Source of the DNA: Membranipora membranacea
Taxonomy: Eukaryota; Bryozoa; Gymnolaemata; Cheilostomatida; Membraniporidae
Direction of reading: 5' to 3'
Assembly: GCA_914767715.1 (NCBI GenBank)
Contig: OU612070.1
Coordinates: 3,677,501 to 3,737,500, forward strand
DNA: 60,000 bases
Each line of letters begins with the position of its first letter. The stretch's first letter is position 1. The position numbers and the translations under genes are program-made. Below are positions 49,401 to 60,000 of the stretch, piece after piece. The notes under the pieces were generated by a model. It was not told where the DNA came from and did not search any database. It worked only from the letters and a program-made list of their open reading frames with translations.

Positions 49401-51402
49401 TTCTTTGGTTTATGCCTTCGAGTCTGACCTGAAACTATAAATAACAACTGGGGATTCAAAGAAATGGGTAACAACCATCACACCTTCTGACCCCTCGTCC
49501 TATTCGTCTCAATCATCAATTATCAACTAACAGGTGATAAATGATGCCAGATTTTTGTCGCAGAAGCAGAAACTACAAGATGGAACAGTAATCATAGTCA
49601 TCCTGATTGCTGCATTATCCTTGAGGTATGTGGTATGAAATACAGTATGAAGGTTTGTGAGAGGACAACTCACAGTTGTCACAATTTCTTTGCCAGGTTC
49701 TTGAAGTTTTATTTCCACACTTGTTCGAGTTCCGATATCCCATTTAGGAGGAGGTTTCCATGTTATATCCACTACAGTGTTCGGGCTTGACTCTGATGCA
49801 CTTGCTACTAATCCTCTCACGGGTGTCACATCTGAATAAACACATAGGAAGGTCAAAAATTTGGCATGCATGCCTTAATAAGTAGCGGTTAGGTTTTACT
49901 TCTTCTAAATTTCTACCAGAGACAGTATTTTCTAGATTAGATTCTCTCTAATCATAGCTGCACTTTACTTAACACTGGCCCTGCCTCAACAATCGCCCAA
50001 AACAAAGTTTGATCCTGATGTAAGAAGATTAACCAGTTATCATTGAGAGGTTTTGTTGTGCTTACCACCGATGTTAACTGATGTTTTATACATAAATGGC
50101 CTATCACAGTCGCTGCGATAGATACCGAACACAAATGTGTAGGTTTTTGGTCCAACCCAATCTTTCACAGTAATTTTCCAGTCGCCTACACCGTTGTTAA
50201 TTGAACCTGGAGTGACAGACAGCTGGTTGGTGCACGGTGTTGGCCCTTCTCCATCACAGTTACTCCCCCGCTCAACAAACTCCACTTGGCCTGCCTCTAA
50301 TGGTGGAAGCAAATTCAGTCGATGTACGTCGGTCATGTTAAAATAGAAGCCAAAGTCCTCCACTCCAATGTATTCGATATGAGACTGGACCATGTATTCA
50401 TCTGAAAAAGGTTAAGGTGAGTTAACATTGCCAACCAATTGTATAAGAAAACTTTTTGGACAGCCAGTTAATTGGACAAGTTTCGTTATCATAATCAAAT
50501 AAGAAAAACCGCTTTAACGACCTCATTTCTGAATATGCTTTTAGAAAATTAAATACGTTGGACTGTTGGCGGAAAATGTAACTGGAAGGCTGCAATTTTA
50601 TGAAGTTAAGCTTACACGAATGTTGGTAAACAGGTTCTGTGGTTCTTTCTCCCGCACATCTCACTGTGGCAACTCCCTTAAGCCCCAGACTAGTGCATGT
50701 ATTATCATTCCAACTACGCAATACAATTTCGAAGGTGATTAAAATAACAATAAACGGAACTTAACTGTGATGTTGTCTCAACAAGGTTTTTTGAGTAATA
50801 ATCAATAGCCTGCCATCTACATTATGTAGGCCCCTACTCCCCTCAGTGCTGTGGTGATATGGTTTAATATTTATTAGGGTGTTACTGTAACAGCCAAAAA
50901 TCAGATTTAATATTTGTGCAATGGTGTCATTTTACACCCAAATGGGACAGTAGTTCTTTTCCGTATTCAATTTTTACAACTAAACACTAAAGTCAGAGCT
51001 GATTTGACTCATATTTAAACTCATGCAAATATATTCACCCAAAAAGAACAGAGCGTCATGTAAATATGTCACAACAAACTTACACGGAGGCATTACATCC
51101 TCGTAACTGACTATTGTTTGGTCCGCATCTGATATTGCCATTGAATCTTTCAATTTTTCCATAAAGAGTCGCATCTGCGTCCTCTTGCTGTGACGTGGGG
51201 ATGTATGCATTACTCGCAGCACCACCCTCTGGATAACCGAGGTGTTTACAGGCTATCCTCGCCAGACTGTTGTGGACTCGTCCACTGCTACACATGTAAC
51301 CCCAGTTTGAGCTACAGTTCCATCTTATAAGCAAAGCTTGGTGTTCATTGTTACCAAGGCGAACAAATATCCCGGCAACATCACATACACAAAACTGGAT
51401 AG
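43426..51402 (-). CDS. SRCR - fibronectin III - sushi single-pass receptor (5' end unresolved)
   Basis: Exons in coding order: 51402-51084, 50713-50616, 50401-50066, 49831-49674, 49191-49065, 47595-47410, 46753-46595, 46254-46125, 45409-45240, 44598-44413, 44101-44014 and 43627-43426. All 11 junctions keep phase; they give about 718 residues. Exons 1-2 encode an SRCR domain (IFVRLGNNEH, NWGYMCSSGRV, LARIACKHLGY, LRGCNASVWNDNTC, GVATVRC). Exon 3 is a 112-residue segment with four cysteines (SNCDG, TPCTN, SDCDR plus others) that I cannot assign. Exons 4-9 encode three fibronectin III-like repeats (TWKPPPKWD, LFPGKYYHL, FNPYIAGVRYSVAV, KPATPYLITATAFS). Exon 10 is one sushi domain (TPCRLPSD, FLIKCRKGYF, WRCGVGKWR, SKCY). 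Exon 11 is a membrane helix (LLYIIGGSLGGIVIAIALIA). Exon 12 is a basic tail of about 67 residues. The first exon here starts with two bases of a split codon, so an upstream exon must supply the signal peptide. Likely a cell-surface recognition or adhesion receptor; ligand unknown. Confidence 0.88.
45830..45893. repeat. Partial F1-family hairpin
   Basis: GGCATAACATTATCAAAC faces GTTTGATAATGTCTGAGCAC across a short loop. The wording matches the hairpins at 11120 and 12024, so this is a shortened relative. Confidence 0.55.
48093..48206. mobile_element. Hairpin element, family F2, copy 1
   Basis: AGACGTGTGGCAGGCGCT faces AGCACCTACCACACGTCT, and GGCATGTCTCACAGCAC faces GTGCTGTAAGACATGTC. The same hairpin with the same loop words (ATTGTTGTT) occurs at 55116-55237. 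It lies in the long intron between receptor exons 5 and 6. Confidence 0.8.
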
Positions 51403-53329
51403 CTGTGAAAGGTAGAATGCCACACATGGCTCATTTACTAGGTTGACTACAACCGATGTTGACAAGAGACATGACAAAAGAGTCAAAGCAAAAATCTGCA
51501 CCTACTGCTTGCTGCTACTACTGCATAAAAATGAGCTACTCTTCTAAGATTCATATCATATCAATTTCACTATACTACACCCCAACTTAATTAAATTTCA
51601 GATTGTTCAAATTCTTTTAAACCTATTATCCAGATAATCATAGTACAAAATTTATTGAGGTACTCGTAGCAATTGCACAGAACTAAGTACAACCATCCCT
51701 CATACTAGTTTTCTATGTTGCAACTACTCACCAATCAGATGACACAGTATTCTATTCTTCATTATAGCCCGCAACCTCAGTTTATAATAATTGACAAAAC
51801 AATCGCTCAATCTTTTTTCGTTATGTGTAAAAGTAGCGTACGGCATGGAGCTACACTAGCGTCGTGTAACAAAATGGATTGCATTCAAGTGAGAATATCT
51901 TCAGGTTTTACTGCATGTGATTGATCGATAGATTACACTTTACTTAATATACAGGTGTAATAAAATATATAGTTATGATATATAGGGGGGTTACATCCCC
52001 TAGACAAAGTAGGAAGGGCGACACTGTGAGGAACGGAAATGGTACTTAACCTAGCGTATACTTATTGTATATGCTGTCCCACTTTAATTTGGTTCTGACT
52101 ATGGTTCTAGTAATGGTTTGCACTCAGGTTACTGCTCAATAATAATGTGTCGTGTAATATCTATTTGTAGTGCTAATTTGGAGTTACCTTCTCCTTGAAC
52201 AATGAAAGACAAGACAACTCGAATCTATCAAACGTATGTGCTCAATTGGTAAGTCAAATATTTACCATGTATGTAACTATAATTTCTAGTGACGAACAGC
52301 TGGTTCCCACTACCACACAAGGCTAACTTACATGGGGTTGTTATTGAATCTGACCTTCCCTGGAATCCAGAGGATGTGCCTCCAGAGAAGTTCAAAGAAA
52401 GGTTCCCGCCGATAACCCGTTAAGACCCCCGCCTTGTTCTAACAGAAAAACTCTAGACGAGTTTTGAGACGATGCTCTTGCACCACAAAGTCAAGATAAA
52501 TCGTATATAAATGTATATACCTTTGATGCCTTCAACGATCACACCTTATAATTATGATCCGGGATAATTAATATATCTCAATTCAAATCTGAGTATATTC
52601 TGAGTATGTGTTTGGTCTCTGTATAGTGCCTGGAAGCCCAATCAGGTAATCAAAGCGGATTATCAGAATCACAGGCCAATTTAACCTGTATGTAGGTGAA
52701 ATCAATCTGTGGTCACTCGGAATTGTAGTTATACTAAAATGTATTTTCAAATACTAAACTAATTGTTTCGCAAGATTAGAGTTATCTTACCTGAATCAAA
52801 GAGCCGACAACTCCTTAAACACAGGATACTCTGAAAACTATTAGTCCGAAACTTAATCTATTTAACCCCTAAGCAGATATGATTACTACTTATTTCTGTC
52901 CTTCTTAAAACAGTTATTCCAAATGATACTATCTATGATTTCCGACTTGATATGAGCACAGCACGCGAATTACCTGCGTTTACCTGTGGGTCACAATAAT
53001 TTCCAACTTGATATGAGTACTTTCTCTGTTTTCTTGCGAGTCAGTAATCACAATAATAAAACCTCCTAAAGTTACTCTGAATCCTGTTTCAGGGGTGTTG
53101 TTATAGTAACAATTAATCACAGCTTACTCCAGTAGATTATTGAGTGTACTTTAGGAACTCTGAGTAAATTAGACCTAACGCTTGAGCAACAGCGTACTGT
53201 CAATTTACAAAAGTAATTAACAACAACTGTTAATTGCTGAGAGTTATACTTTATTTACTTCATCAACTTATAATATATATATAACTTACTCATTACAGAA
53301 AATCGTTAAGGCTCCAACGAGGATCAAAC
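51403..53329 (-). other. Presumed 5' intron(s) of the SRCR receptor
   Basis: No exon that fits the required phase was found between the first SRCR exon and the candidate signal-peptide exon. Two segments with donor-like ends (about 52325-52372 and 52187-52223) were tested and give the wrong phase or a stop. The region is AT-rich, without recognisable elements. Confidence 0.4.
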
Positions 53330-53382
53330 CTGGGTTCTAGTGCTATTAGTCCGTATAGAAAAATGATACTTAAAAAATCCAT
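53330..53382 (-). CDS. Candidate signal-peptide exon of the SRCR receptor
   Basis: From ATG 53382 on the minus strand the reading MDFLSIIFLYGLIALEP runs into a donor (CCCAG/GTTTGA). This is a good signal peptide and a TATA box lies just upstream. It ends two bases into a codon, whereas the first SRCR exon at 51402 expects one base to be carried over, so at least one further exon (length 2 modulo 3) must lie between if the model is right. Confidence 0.45.
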
Positions 53383-53409
53383 GCTACTTAAAATTTGACC
53401 CTGGCCTCC

Positions 53410-53417
53410 TTTATATA
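53410..53417 (-). promoter_or_regulatory. TATA box, minus strand
   Basis: CCTATATAAAGG on the minus strand lies 28-35 bases before the ATG at 53382. Spacing puts the transcription start almost at that ATG, so the leader would be very short. This supports a minus-strand gene starting here. Confidence 0.55.
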
Positions 53418-53934
53418 GGTTTGGAGGGGTCAGAAATACAGGGTTCTGATTGGTTAATTAACAAAAACAACAACAATTAATCTGAAAATATGTGGTTATT
53501 TGCTGACCGACATTTCCTCATAACTCAATTAATGTCACTGTTGTGGTTATACTATAGTATTCTGGTCTGTTGTTGTTTGTTGATATCTGGCACTCAGTCT
53601 AGCCTCTACTCAGTCTAAGAAGTTACTCTTCTATTTTTAGCTCTTTATGTCTATTTTTGTCGTGCGTTGTAATAGATCATCTTTCAGTCATGGTTTATGA
53701 CATCAGCTACACTTAATCTGTTGTTTTCATTACTTCCTTGATGGATATGTTCTGTGTCATGTTGCTTGCAGCTAATTCTGGGGATTGCTGTATACCATGG
53801 AAGCTACTTGGTACATTTGTATGAACATCTAAATTGTACCATCTAGCATCTGCGGCACCTAAATTAAAGCATCACCGGATTTCCTATTTTCAGTACTGAC
53901 AACACCATCCCCCCCTAAATTATAACACTGGCTG

Positions 53935-54062
53935 TCCTAGCCTGTCTTGATAGGCTTTGATGTTGAGGTGTGTGGGGTAAGGGTTAGCCTGGGTAGGCTG
54001 TCATGTCACCCACCCAGCCCCGGCATGACAGCTAGGTGGGGTGGCAGAGCAGGCTAGACGGA
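53935..54062. mobile_element. Degenerate hairpin element, family F3
   Basis: TAGCCTGGGTAGGCTGTCATG and CCCACCCAGCCCCGGCATGACAGC form imperfect inverted pairs. Similar wording occurs at about 1951-2075 (TAGCCTGGGCAGGCTGTCGTG ... CATGACAG) and loosely at 10765-10850. This suggests a third hairpin family. It sits in the divergent promoter region between the receptor and the next gene. Confidence 0.55.
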
Positions 54063-54203
54063 GTAGCTAATGCCATGACAAGACGACTCCCAATACTGGC
54101 TTTTCACACTGTTTGTTTTGGCCAGGATTTGTCTTCTCTATTTGCACATCACAAACTTACCTCTCTTTCACGAGAGCATTCAATTCCTTAGCGATGTTTT
54201 AAA

Positions 54204-57200
54204 ATGGCAGGGGAATGCCTTAGTTACGGTGCTTTTGGGGCCTATAGCACAAATTACAATCGATATAGAGGAGATAGTGTAAAAGGCTCACTGCCAAATT
54301 TCTCTGGGAGACGTGTAGATAGCTGGAAGAATTTCTTACCTAGAGTAAGAGTGGATAAAAGCCCACTATACAGCCCACATGATACACCTTGTGTTGAATA
54401 TGACCATGAAGCAAATTCAGGTTTGACAGGTAAGCGTTAGACTATAGATTCTATCAGTTTTAGTATGCCAGAGTGTTCACTGCACTGTGATCTGCAACAA
54501 TCATGTCTTGAATGCGTTTTATGAAATTAACCCAGGTCTGCAAGTTACATCACATTAGTTAGGCCACAAAAAAATCAAAGGTTTGGGCATATACTTGGTA
54601 TTCCATATGTAAGGTTAGCACAGATTGTTACATACACATATAGTATTGCCCACAAGAGTGATTACATATATACAACCACACACCTTGGAGTCTTAGTTGT
54701 AAGAGAGCTCATATTAGTTTAGTATTTCCCGCTATATCATGTCACAGCCTCAGATCAATCTATCATCCTAGAGCAGACAACCTTAACAATCTTGCACCCA
54801 TCGCCAGCAACCGGTGAAGGTCTCCTTTCAGAACTGATAAACAAATTTTAATGAGTGAGGCACTAAGATAGTAGTATTCGATCATCAAAAGTCACTATGA
54901 TTTAGCTCTGAATCGCAACTGGCAATATGGCAGACTGTCATGTACCCTCCTTTATCTCATTATAGGGGATTAATTATTAAGAGGCTCACAGCCTGACTGA
55001 TCTTAATGGAAAGCCTAGAACTGTAACGGTTTGACTGTATATCAAGTCTACAAAACCTGATGCTTAGCTGAAATAGGCACTAAAAAGTAACACTGGCGAC
55101 AGGTGTTGTAATTGTGTGGCAGGTGCTGTACTGGCCATTTCTTACAGCACTCAAGGCGTACATAGCATTGTTGTTGGTGTTAAAGAGACCAAATGAGTGC
55201 TGTTAGACCTGTCTCATACGGCACCTGCCACACGTCTGATTGGACTAAGTAGTACTGGGCTGCAGCTGCTGCACCAACAAACTCTCTACAAGGATTTTTC
55301 CGAAAAAACTGGCAGTACTGCCCATACTTAACTGGACTTTTTCTGTACCTTGTTGCTATCAATGTTCAACATATATTTTACAATTGTGATTGTCAAACTA
55401 CAATGATTAAAACAGCTTTCAGACACTTTAAAGGGCTCATCAGTTCAATCTCCATTAGTTCTTCATTTTATTTTAGATTTCAATCCTGAGATTACATGGA
55501 TAACAAAAAGGTACATGCCATTAGATGAGAGAACCTATGCACCAGTGCCCAGACACAAGTATCTGCTCAGACCCAGCGGTGTTCCCCCACCTCCGCACTG
55601 GATTCCACCCAGACCTGACAGCGATCCTGAGGTAGCCAAGTTCTCCAAGCTAAGAGATGAAAACCATCATTACAGGTTGGTCTTGGGTACCTTTTGGCTG
55701 TTAATTTGGGGCTGTCACTAGAGTCTTACCTAGATGTTCTGATGATTATTTTGTTTTCATCTCTGATACCCAATATAAACTTGTCTTTTTGATCCAGTAT
55801 TTCAGCAGAATATGTTCACTACAGGTAAGAGATGCTTAAACATCCCAGGAGATGCAATATTTTAGCATTGCTACATGGCTAATATCTAGAACCTTCCATT
55901 GATTGCGGTGACTTGATGAGCCTTCTCTAGTGAGGGACTGATATATATGATTATATATTCATGTATTAGGGGAACATATCTGGACCTTCACAAGTGCATG
56001 CAATGTGTGTGTGATTATAAAGCTGGCCTGAGTTATAGGTGGTCGTTTCAGGGACATCATTCAGTGTATAACATATGAGCTGCCAGATTGTTCGCTAGAT
56101 TCAGTTAATGACAAAAAAGTTAAATAATATTTATGGTACTTCATTACAAATTATGGTACTATGTGCTTTTCCACTGATCCATGAATCCATACCAGTGGAC
56201 TCAGATGATTAGTTAGAAATGCTAAGATCTTAATTAATAATCTATAACCATGTACCTTACCCCTATTGTGTGCTGACATATCGCTGAAGGCTGACGTTAT
56301 TGGTCCTGTACCCAGTTTGTTGAATGTTCGTTGTAGATACGCAAGGAGTTATAATTGCGGCGCTCGTTGTAAATAATCAAGTTTATCTGATCATCTCAAA
56401 AGTTGAACATAGTTATTCATCTTAGTGCCCCTGCTTTCAAATTGAAACTCGACGATCTGTGACATACAGGTTGTGATCAGGACATAGCAATATAGAAAAA
56501 CGGTGTCCTCCCTTGCCAAAATTGTAATAACATCTACATCTGGACAAAAGTCCCTGGACTTATAAATTCATAAGAATAAATATGTAATGTATATATATTA
56601 ACGCACTGACACTAATCAACTTCTCTCCACTCTACTTCTCTCAGTTCCACTCCGTATACCAGAGATGAACGATGGTCAACATTGAGAGAGATGTTGCCAT
56701 CTTCAGGCCATGCAACCAGGAGACATCCACCATCATGGGGTACAGGAACCAGCATCGCCCCTCGGCTACAGTCTGCCCCCATGAGAAGATTCCCTGTTAT
56801 TGACAGTCCTATGACAAGGTATGTAACTCAATGTAAATATTTCAATCCGTCTTTCACAAGGTATTTCTTAGCATGTGACTTGGGTACTTTGGATGGTATT
56901 GAATATTACATTGCAAATCAGCTCCCCTCAAAACATGATTTAATTTTCACTGAATCAAGCTATAGGAAGGGTATTGATTCAGGTCTTAACCACATGATAT
57001 TTTTTTTCAATCATCGAAGCTCCTTGATTTTAGTTAGTGTGCAGGCTGATCACAGACTGTAATAGTTACCTGCTTTTCTAGGGAAATGACTATATCTAGG
57101 ATTAATTTGCTCTCCCAAATTGTAACATTAAATTGTGGTTGTACAGCCTCTTGATGAAGATTGCAATCATATCTGGCAGTTGATTCCCGCCTTCGAGAGG

Positions 57201-57283
57201 TCCAATAACATTATTACTGGCATTTTTTTTTCAGGTTTGTTTCTGACATGCATTTGACAAACAGAGAGTTTAAGCAGTTCTAA
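54204..57283 (+). CDS. Conserved-looking 215-residue protein of unknown function, four exons
   Basis: Exons 54204-54429, 55477-55675, 56645-56818 and 57235-57283 (226, 199, 174 and 49 bases) join in phase and give 215 residues with a TAA stop. All splice sites are ordinary GT-AG. I do not recognise the family. The protein is rich in Pro, Arg, Tyr and Trp, with motifs such as VDSWKNFLPRV, EITWITKRYMPLD, RPSGVPPPPHWIPPRPD and DERWSTLREMLP, and ends DMHLTNREFKQF. No signal peptide, membrane helix or coiled coil is seen. Short proteins of this composition, with spaced aromatic-proline motifs, are common among axonemal microtubule-binding proteins, but that is only inference from composition. It is divergent from the SRCR receptor, about 0.8 kb apart. 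Confidence 0.8.
55116..55237. mobile_element. Hairpin element, family F2, copy 2
   Basis: GTGTGGCAGGTGCTGTA faces ACGGCACCTGCCACAC, and TTACAGCACTCAA faces GAGTGCTGTTAG. It shares arms and loop wording with 48093-48206. It lies in intron 1 of the 215-residue gene. Confidence 0.8.
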
Positions 57284-59501
57284 GGAAAACTGAATTTCTT
57301 CACAACCTCATCTTAAAGAAATAAGGACGGTTTTACGATCCATATTTATTTCGCTAAATGTATAAGGAGCACCTGCACACTTTGCTCAATGCTGCCAAAG
57401 ATTCATCCTATATGTGCCTAGTCTTGTATTTGCTCAATTCACTCTCATTACATATTAACTGAAGTAACATTTCAGCAGTTCATGCTGGTAAGCTACTCAC
57501 AGGACTTCTCAAATTATCATACATTCTTGTAGATAAAATTAACAGTTTCTGTTTCTATGAGGATGTTCTATTATTGTATTTTGTGACACGCTGAAAATTG
57601 TTTTCTAAAATCTGTGATATTCTTCTGTCACCAAATGCTTAGCTATGTTTTAGCAATTTAATCACCCAACTTCCACAGGTTAAAATTCTTTTGACAAGTT
57701 GTCCCCTCACACTTGACGAGGGTATAACTCCCACAGTATTAATGATTAATGTACTTCTCTCTCTCTCTCTTTTAATGGCGCCTCTTTACAAACAGGCATT
57801 GTTATAAGAGTCGCGTTAATATAGCCAAATCTCTGTGATGTGACTTTTGCTCAATTCTCTGTTTTAATTTACTCCCTATTGTTGTCTTATCAGCTTCCAT
57901 CATACTATTATTATTTAGTTTTTGGTTAGAATAAAAATAATCCTGACAAATTGATTTTGCAAACATAAGGATTTTTAATTATTTGAGGAATGTATGTATA
58001 TGAGATCACATCTGATTGCATTTAAGTAAAGAAGTGTTTGAGTGTTAGTTTTGGAGAAATGCCTACTTATTGGTGGAAACTGAAACAATCTTAAAGGAAA
58101 GGGAACCGATGAAATGAATTAGCATAAAAAAAGAGACAATTACAGATGCTAATTACACTAGGTATTCATTACAATCATATTTATTATATCCGTCTGTGAT
58201 AATTGGTCCACATGCTGAGGTATACTGTCATTTTTCAACTTGTCTGTTTGATACTGATATAACTCTTAATGTAGATGTAATTGAAGTTATTAATGTTAGC
58301 TATCCATTTACATTTTTGATAAGCTCAAAAACCTAATTATCAAGGGTTTCTCTATCGCACCCTCATTCGTTCCAAATAATTTTGATAACCAGGTGATGTT
58401 TTATCCTTTCGAGTTCAGGTCTGTACATTTCAAACTCAACATGCAGCCTTGTGAATTTTAAATCTAAAATTATTGCAATTGAAGCAATAGAATTTCAGGC
58501 TAAATTAATTGATTGGTATCAATATACATCGATTTGTATAAACAAGGGGGCCTTTCAATTACAAACAGCCAGAATCGCAATGAGGTATATATTTATACAT
58601 ACAGTACATATTGGCGCATAAAATAATTTAAAAAACTCTTACTGCAGTAATGCTCTTTGGAGATCAGAGAGCTTTGAACTGTGGAATGAACATCTATTAA
58701 TCACAGCTTGGTAACCAGATACTTAGCCAGTTTTGTTCACTGTTTGGTAAGGATCTAAAAGGATACGAACCCAAACTTAAATTTCGGAAAGGGCATTCAT
58801 GGTCACTTACTTAATAATTTTAAAATTAAGGGCACATTATGATTATATAAACCCTTTCATTAATTTCGGTAAGCTCTCTGTAGGTTTGCCTTTTGATTAA
58901 ACAATCAGCTGAAAAAAGATTGATATGACGCAGCAGTTACAAACTTGTAATGTGACCATTCAAACTTTATGTTGACATGTCTGCCATAAAACAAATTCAA
59001 AAGTAATAATTGTTTTCACTTCAATTTAGAGTTTCCAGATAACAAGTTTCATGTTCATGTTTATTCTAGAATAATTTCAAGGGTCGAATCAAAAAACCGA
59101 ACACAATGCTCAGAATAGCCATTACAAAGTAGAAACAATTCAGAAACACAGGAAAAATTTATAGATGATTCACAAAAAGAATTCAAGAATGAACAAAACA
59201 AGCATAAAAAAAGTCAAGAAAGCCTAGGCTTTGCAAAAACACTTTGGTAAAAACGATGTCCCTTTTCAGGAAAGTGAATATTCTTGTTCTCTTAATTGGA
59301 CGGAGTGTGGACAGTTTACAAACTTCAAAGAGCAATACTTTGTTCACCGGCAGTTGTCTGCATGACAACAAAAGTCTACACATATTACCTGGCTAACATC
59401 ACAGGCAGTTACAACTTCAGGCATATTTGTTTCACTTGCTTGTAAACATGCTCTTTGATTACGCCTTTTAAACACTGTGTCAGAGAGGTTGAACATTCCT
59501 G
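57284..59501. other. AT-rich intergenic DNA
   Basis: No exon-like segment, repeat family or element was recognised. A short CTCTCTCTCTCT run lies near 57756-57769. It separates two converging genes and must hold their 3' UTRs. Confidence 0.5.
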
Positions 59502-59763
59502 CTACTGAACTGGAGGTCTCGGTCCCCTCTGCTGTGGTCTTGTCAGAAACACTTCAAATCTTGTATTTCCTTGCAGGCAGTCTGATCTTATTTCTTCCAA
59601 TGCATCTAGCAGAAAAATGGCTTGGTATACACGCTTTGCCATGTAATATGTCCCAGGTCGTACACCAGAGAGCATAGAAACAGCATATCTGTTGGTGTTT
59701 CCTCCTCTACTCTGTGTTTCGATATAGAGGATACTCCCGCTGTCTCCTTCCTGGAACTCCTCT
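59502..59763 (-). CDS. Last exon of a gene with a GDSG serine-protease-like motif (partial)
   Basis: On the minus strand, a good acceptor (pyrimidine tract ending CACCCAG at 59764) opens an 86-codon frame: EEFQEGDSGSILYIETQS, then YAVSMLSGVRPGTYYM and AIFLLDALEEIRSD, ending at TAG 59502. GDSG followed by hydrophobic strands and a Gly-rich strand matches the active-serine region of chymotrypsin-fold proteins, although the usual GDSGGP is GDSGSI here. His and Asp of the triad would lie in exons outside the window, so activity cannot be judged. The frame preferred by length alone (59866-59606) is an overlapping alternative without motif support. A donor-like AAAG/GTAAGT at about 59877 does not fit the required phase. 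Confidence 0.5.
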
Positions 59764-60000
59764 CTGGGTGAATGTCAAAAAGGTCATAGATGAGGTAGCT
59801 TGCATAAGAGAAAAGTTTACTCTTCTGCACAATCTTAAAACTATCAAAATGGCGAGTAGCTAACATTAACTCAACTTACCTTTATTTATAAAGTCCAACC
59901 TTGGCTAGCACATTGTTGCTAGCCTACAGGAAATCATCACCTCAAACAAGCTTAATTAATTGAGCAGACGCGAATATTCTGCGCTAATGGACAACATTCG

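Noticed and set aside
52325-52372. Candidate upstream exon of the SRCR receptor with a GTAAGT donor
   Set aside because: Joining it to the first SRCR exon gives the wrong phase and an early stop.
59606-59866. 86-codon open frame at the right edge
   Set aside because: It overlaps the GDSG exon in another frame; the GDSG frame has an acceptor, a conserved motif and a matching stop, this one has none.

Overview
The window is nuclear DNA of an invertebrate animal. Genes are split by many GT-AG introns, coding density is low, and the intergenic and intronic DNA is AT-rich and full of foldback elements, tRNA-type SINEs and broken non-LTR retrotransposons. Two genes encode secreted or surface proteins built from extracellular modules (PAN plus F-type-lectin-like; SRCR, fibronectin III, sushi and a membrane helix). 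The ferrochelatase has the iron-sulphur cysteines of animal and fungal enzymes. Together these point to a marine, early-branching animal. A sponge fits well, but the sequence alone does not prove it. All exon models were built by reading splice sites by eye and checking that codon phase carries through every junction; no alignment or transcript was available.

Layout. 0.8-10 kb: a two-exon plus-strand gene of unknown function whose 8.3-kb intron holds a complete five-exon minus-strand gene for a secreted PAN/F-type-lectin-like protein (3.6-6.2 kb). 10-12.4 kb: intergenic DNA with hairpin elements. 12.4-19.2 kb (minus): complete eight-exon ferrochelatase, with a pogo-type DNA transposon and a broken LINE in its introns. 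19.2-32.3 kb: mostly gene-poor and repeat-rich. It holds LINE fragments, a 1.3-kb near-perfect palindrome flanked by TTAA, a second large foldback, a tRNA-type SINE and one weakly supported small gene. 32.4-42.0 kb (plus): 17-exon DIS3L2-like 3'-5' exoribonuclease. 43.4-51.4 kb, possibly from 53.4 kb (minus): SRCR-FN3-sushi single-pass receptor, convergent with DIS3L2. 54.2-57.3 kb (plus): complete four-exon gene for a 215-residue protein I do not recognise, divergent from the receptor. 59.5 kb to the edge (minus): last exon of a gene whose product contains a GDSG serine-protease-like motif.

The genes do not form a pathway. Ferrochelatase makes haem in mitochondria, DIS3L2 degrades uridylated RNA in the cytoplasm, and the lectin-like and SRCR proteins would act in recognition at the cell surface or outside the cell. 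I found no candidate for a wholly new system. The items most worth following are the nested lectin-like gene, the receptor with an unassigned cysteine-bearing segment, the unrecognised 215-residue protein, and the palindromic TTAA element.
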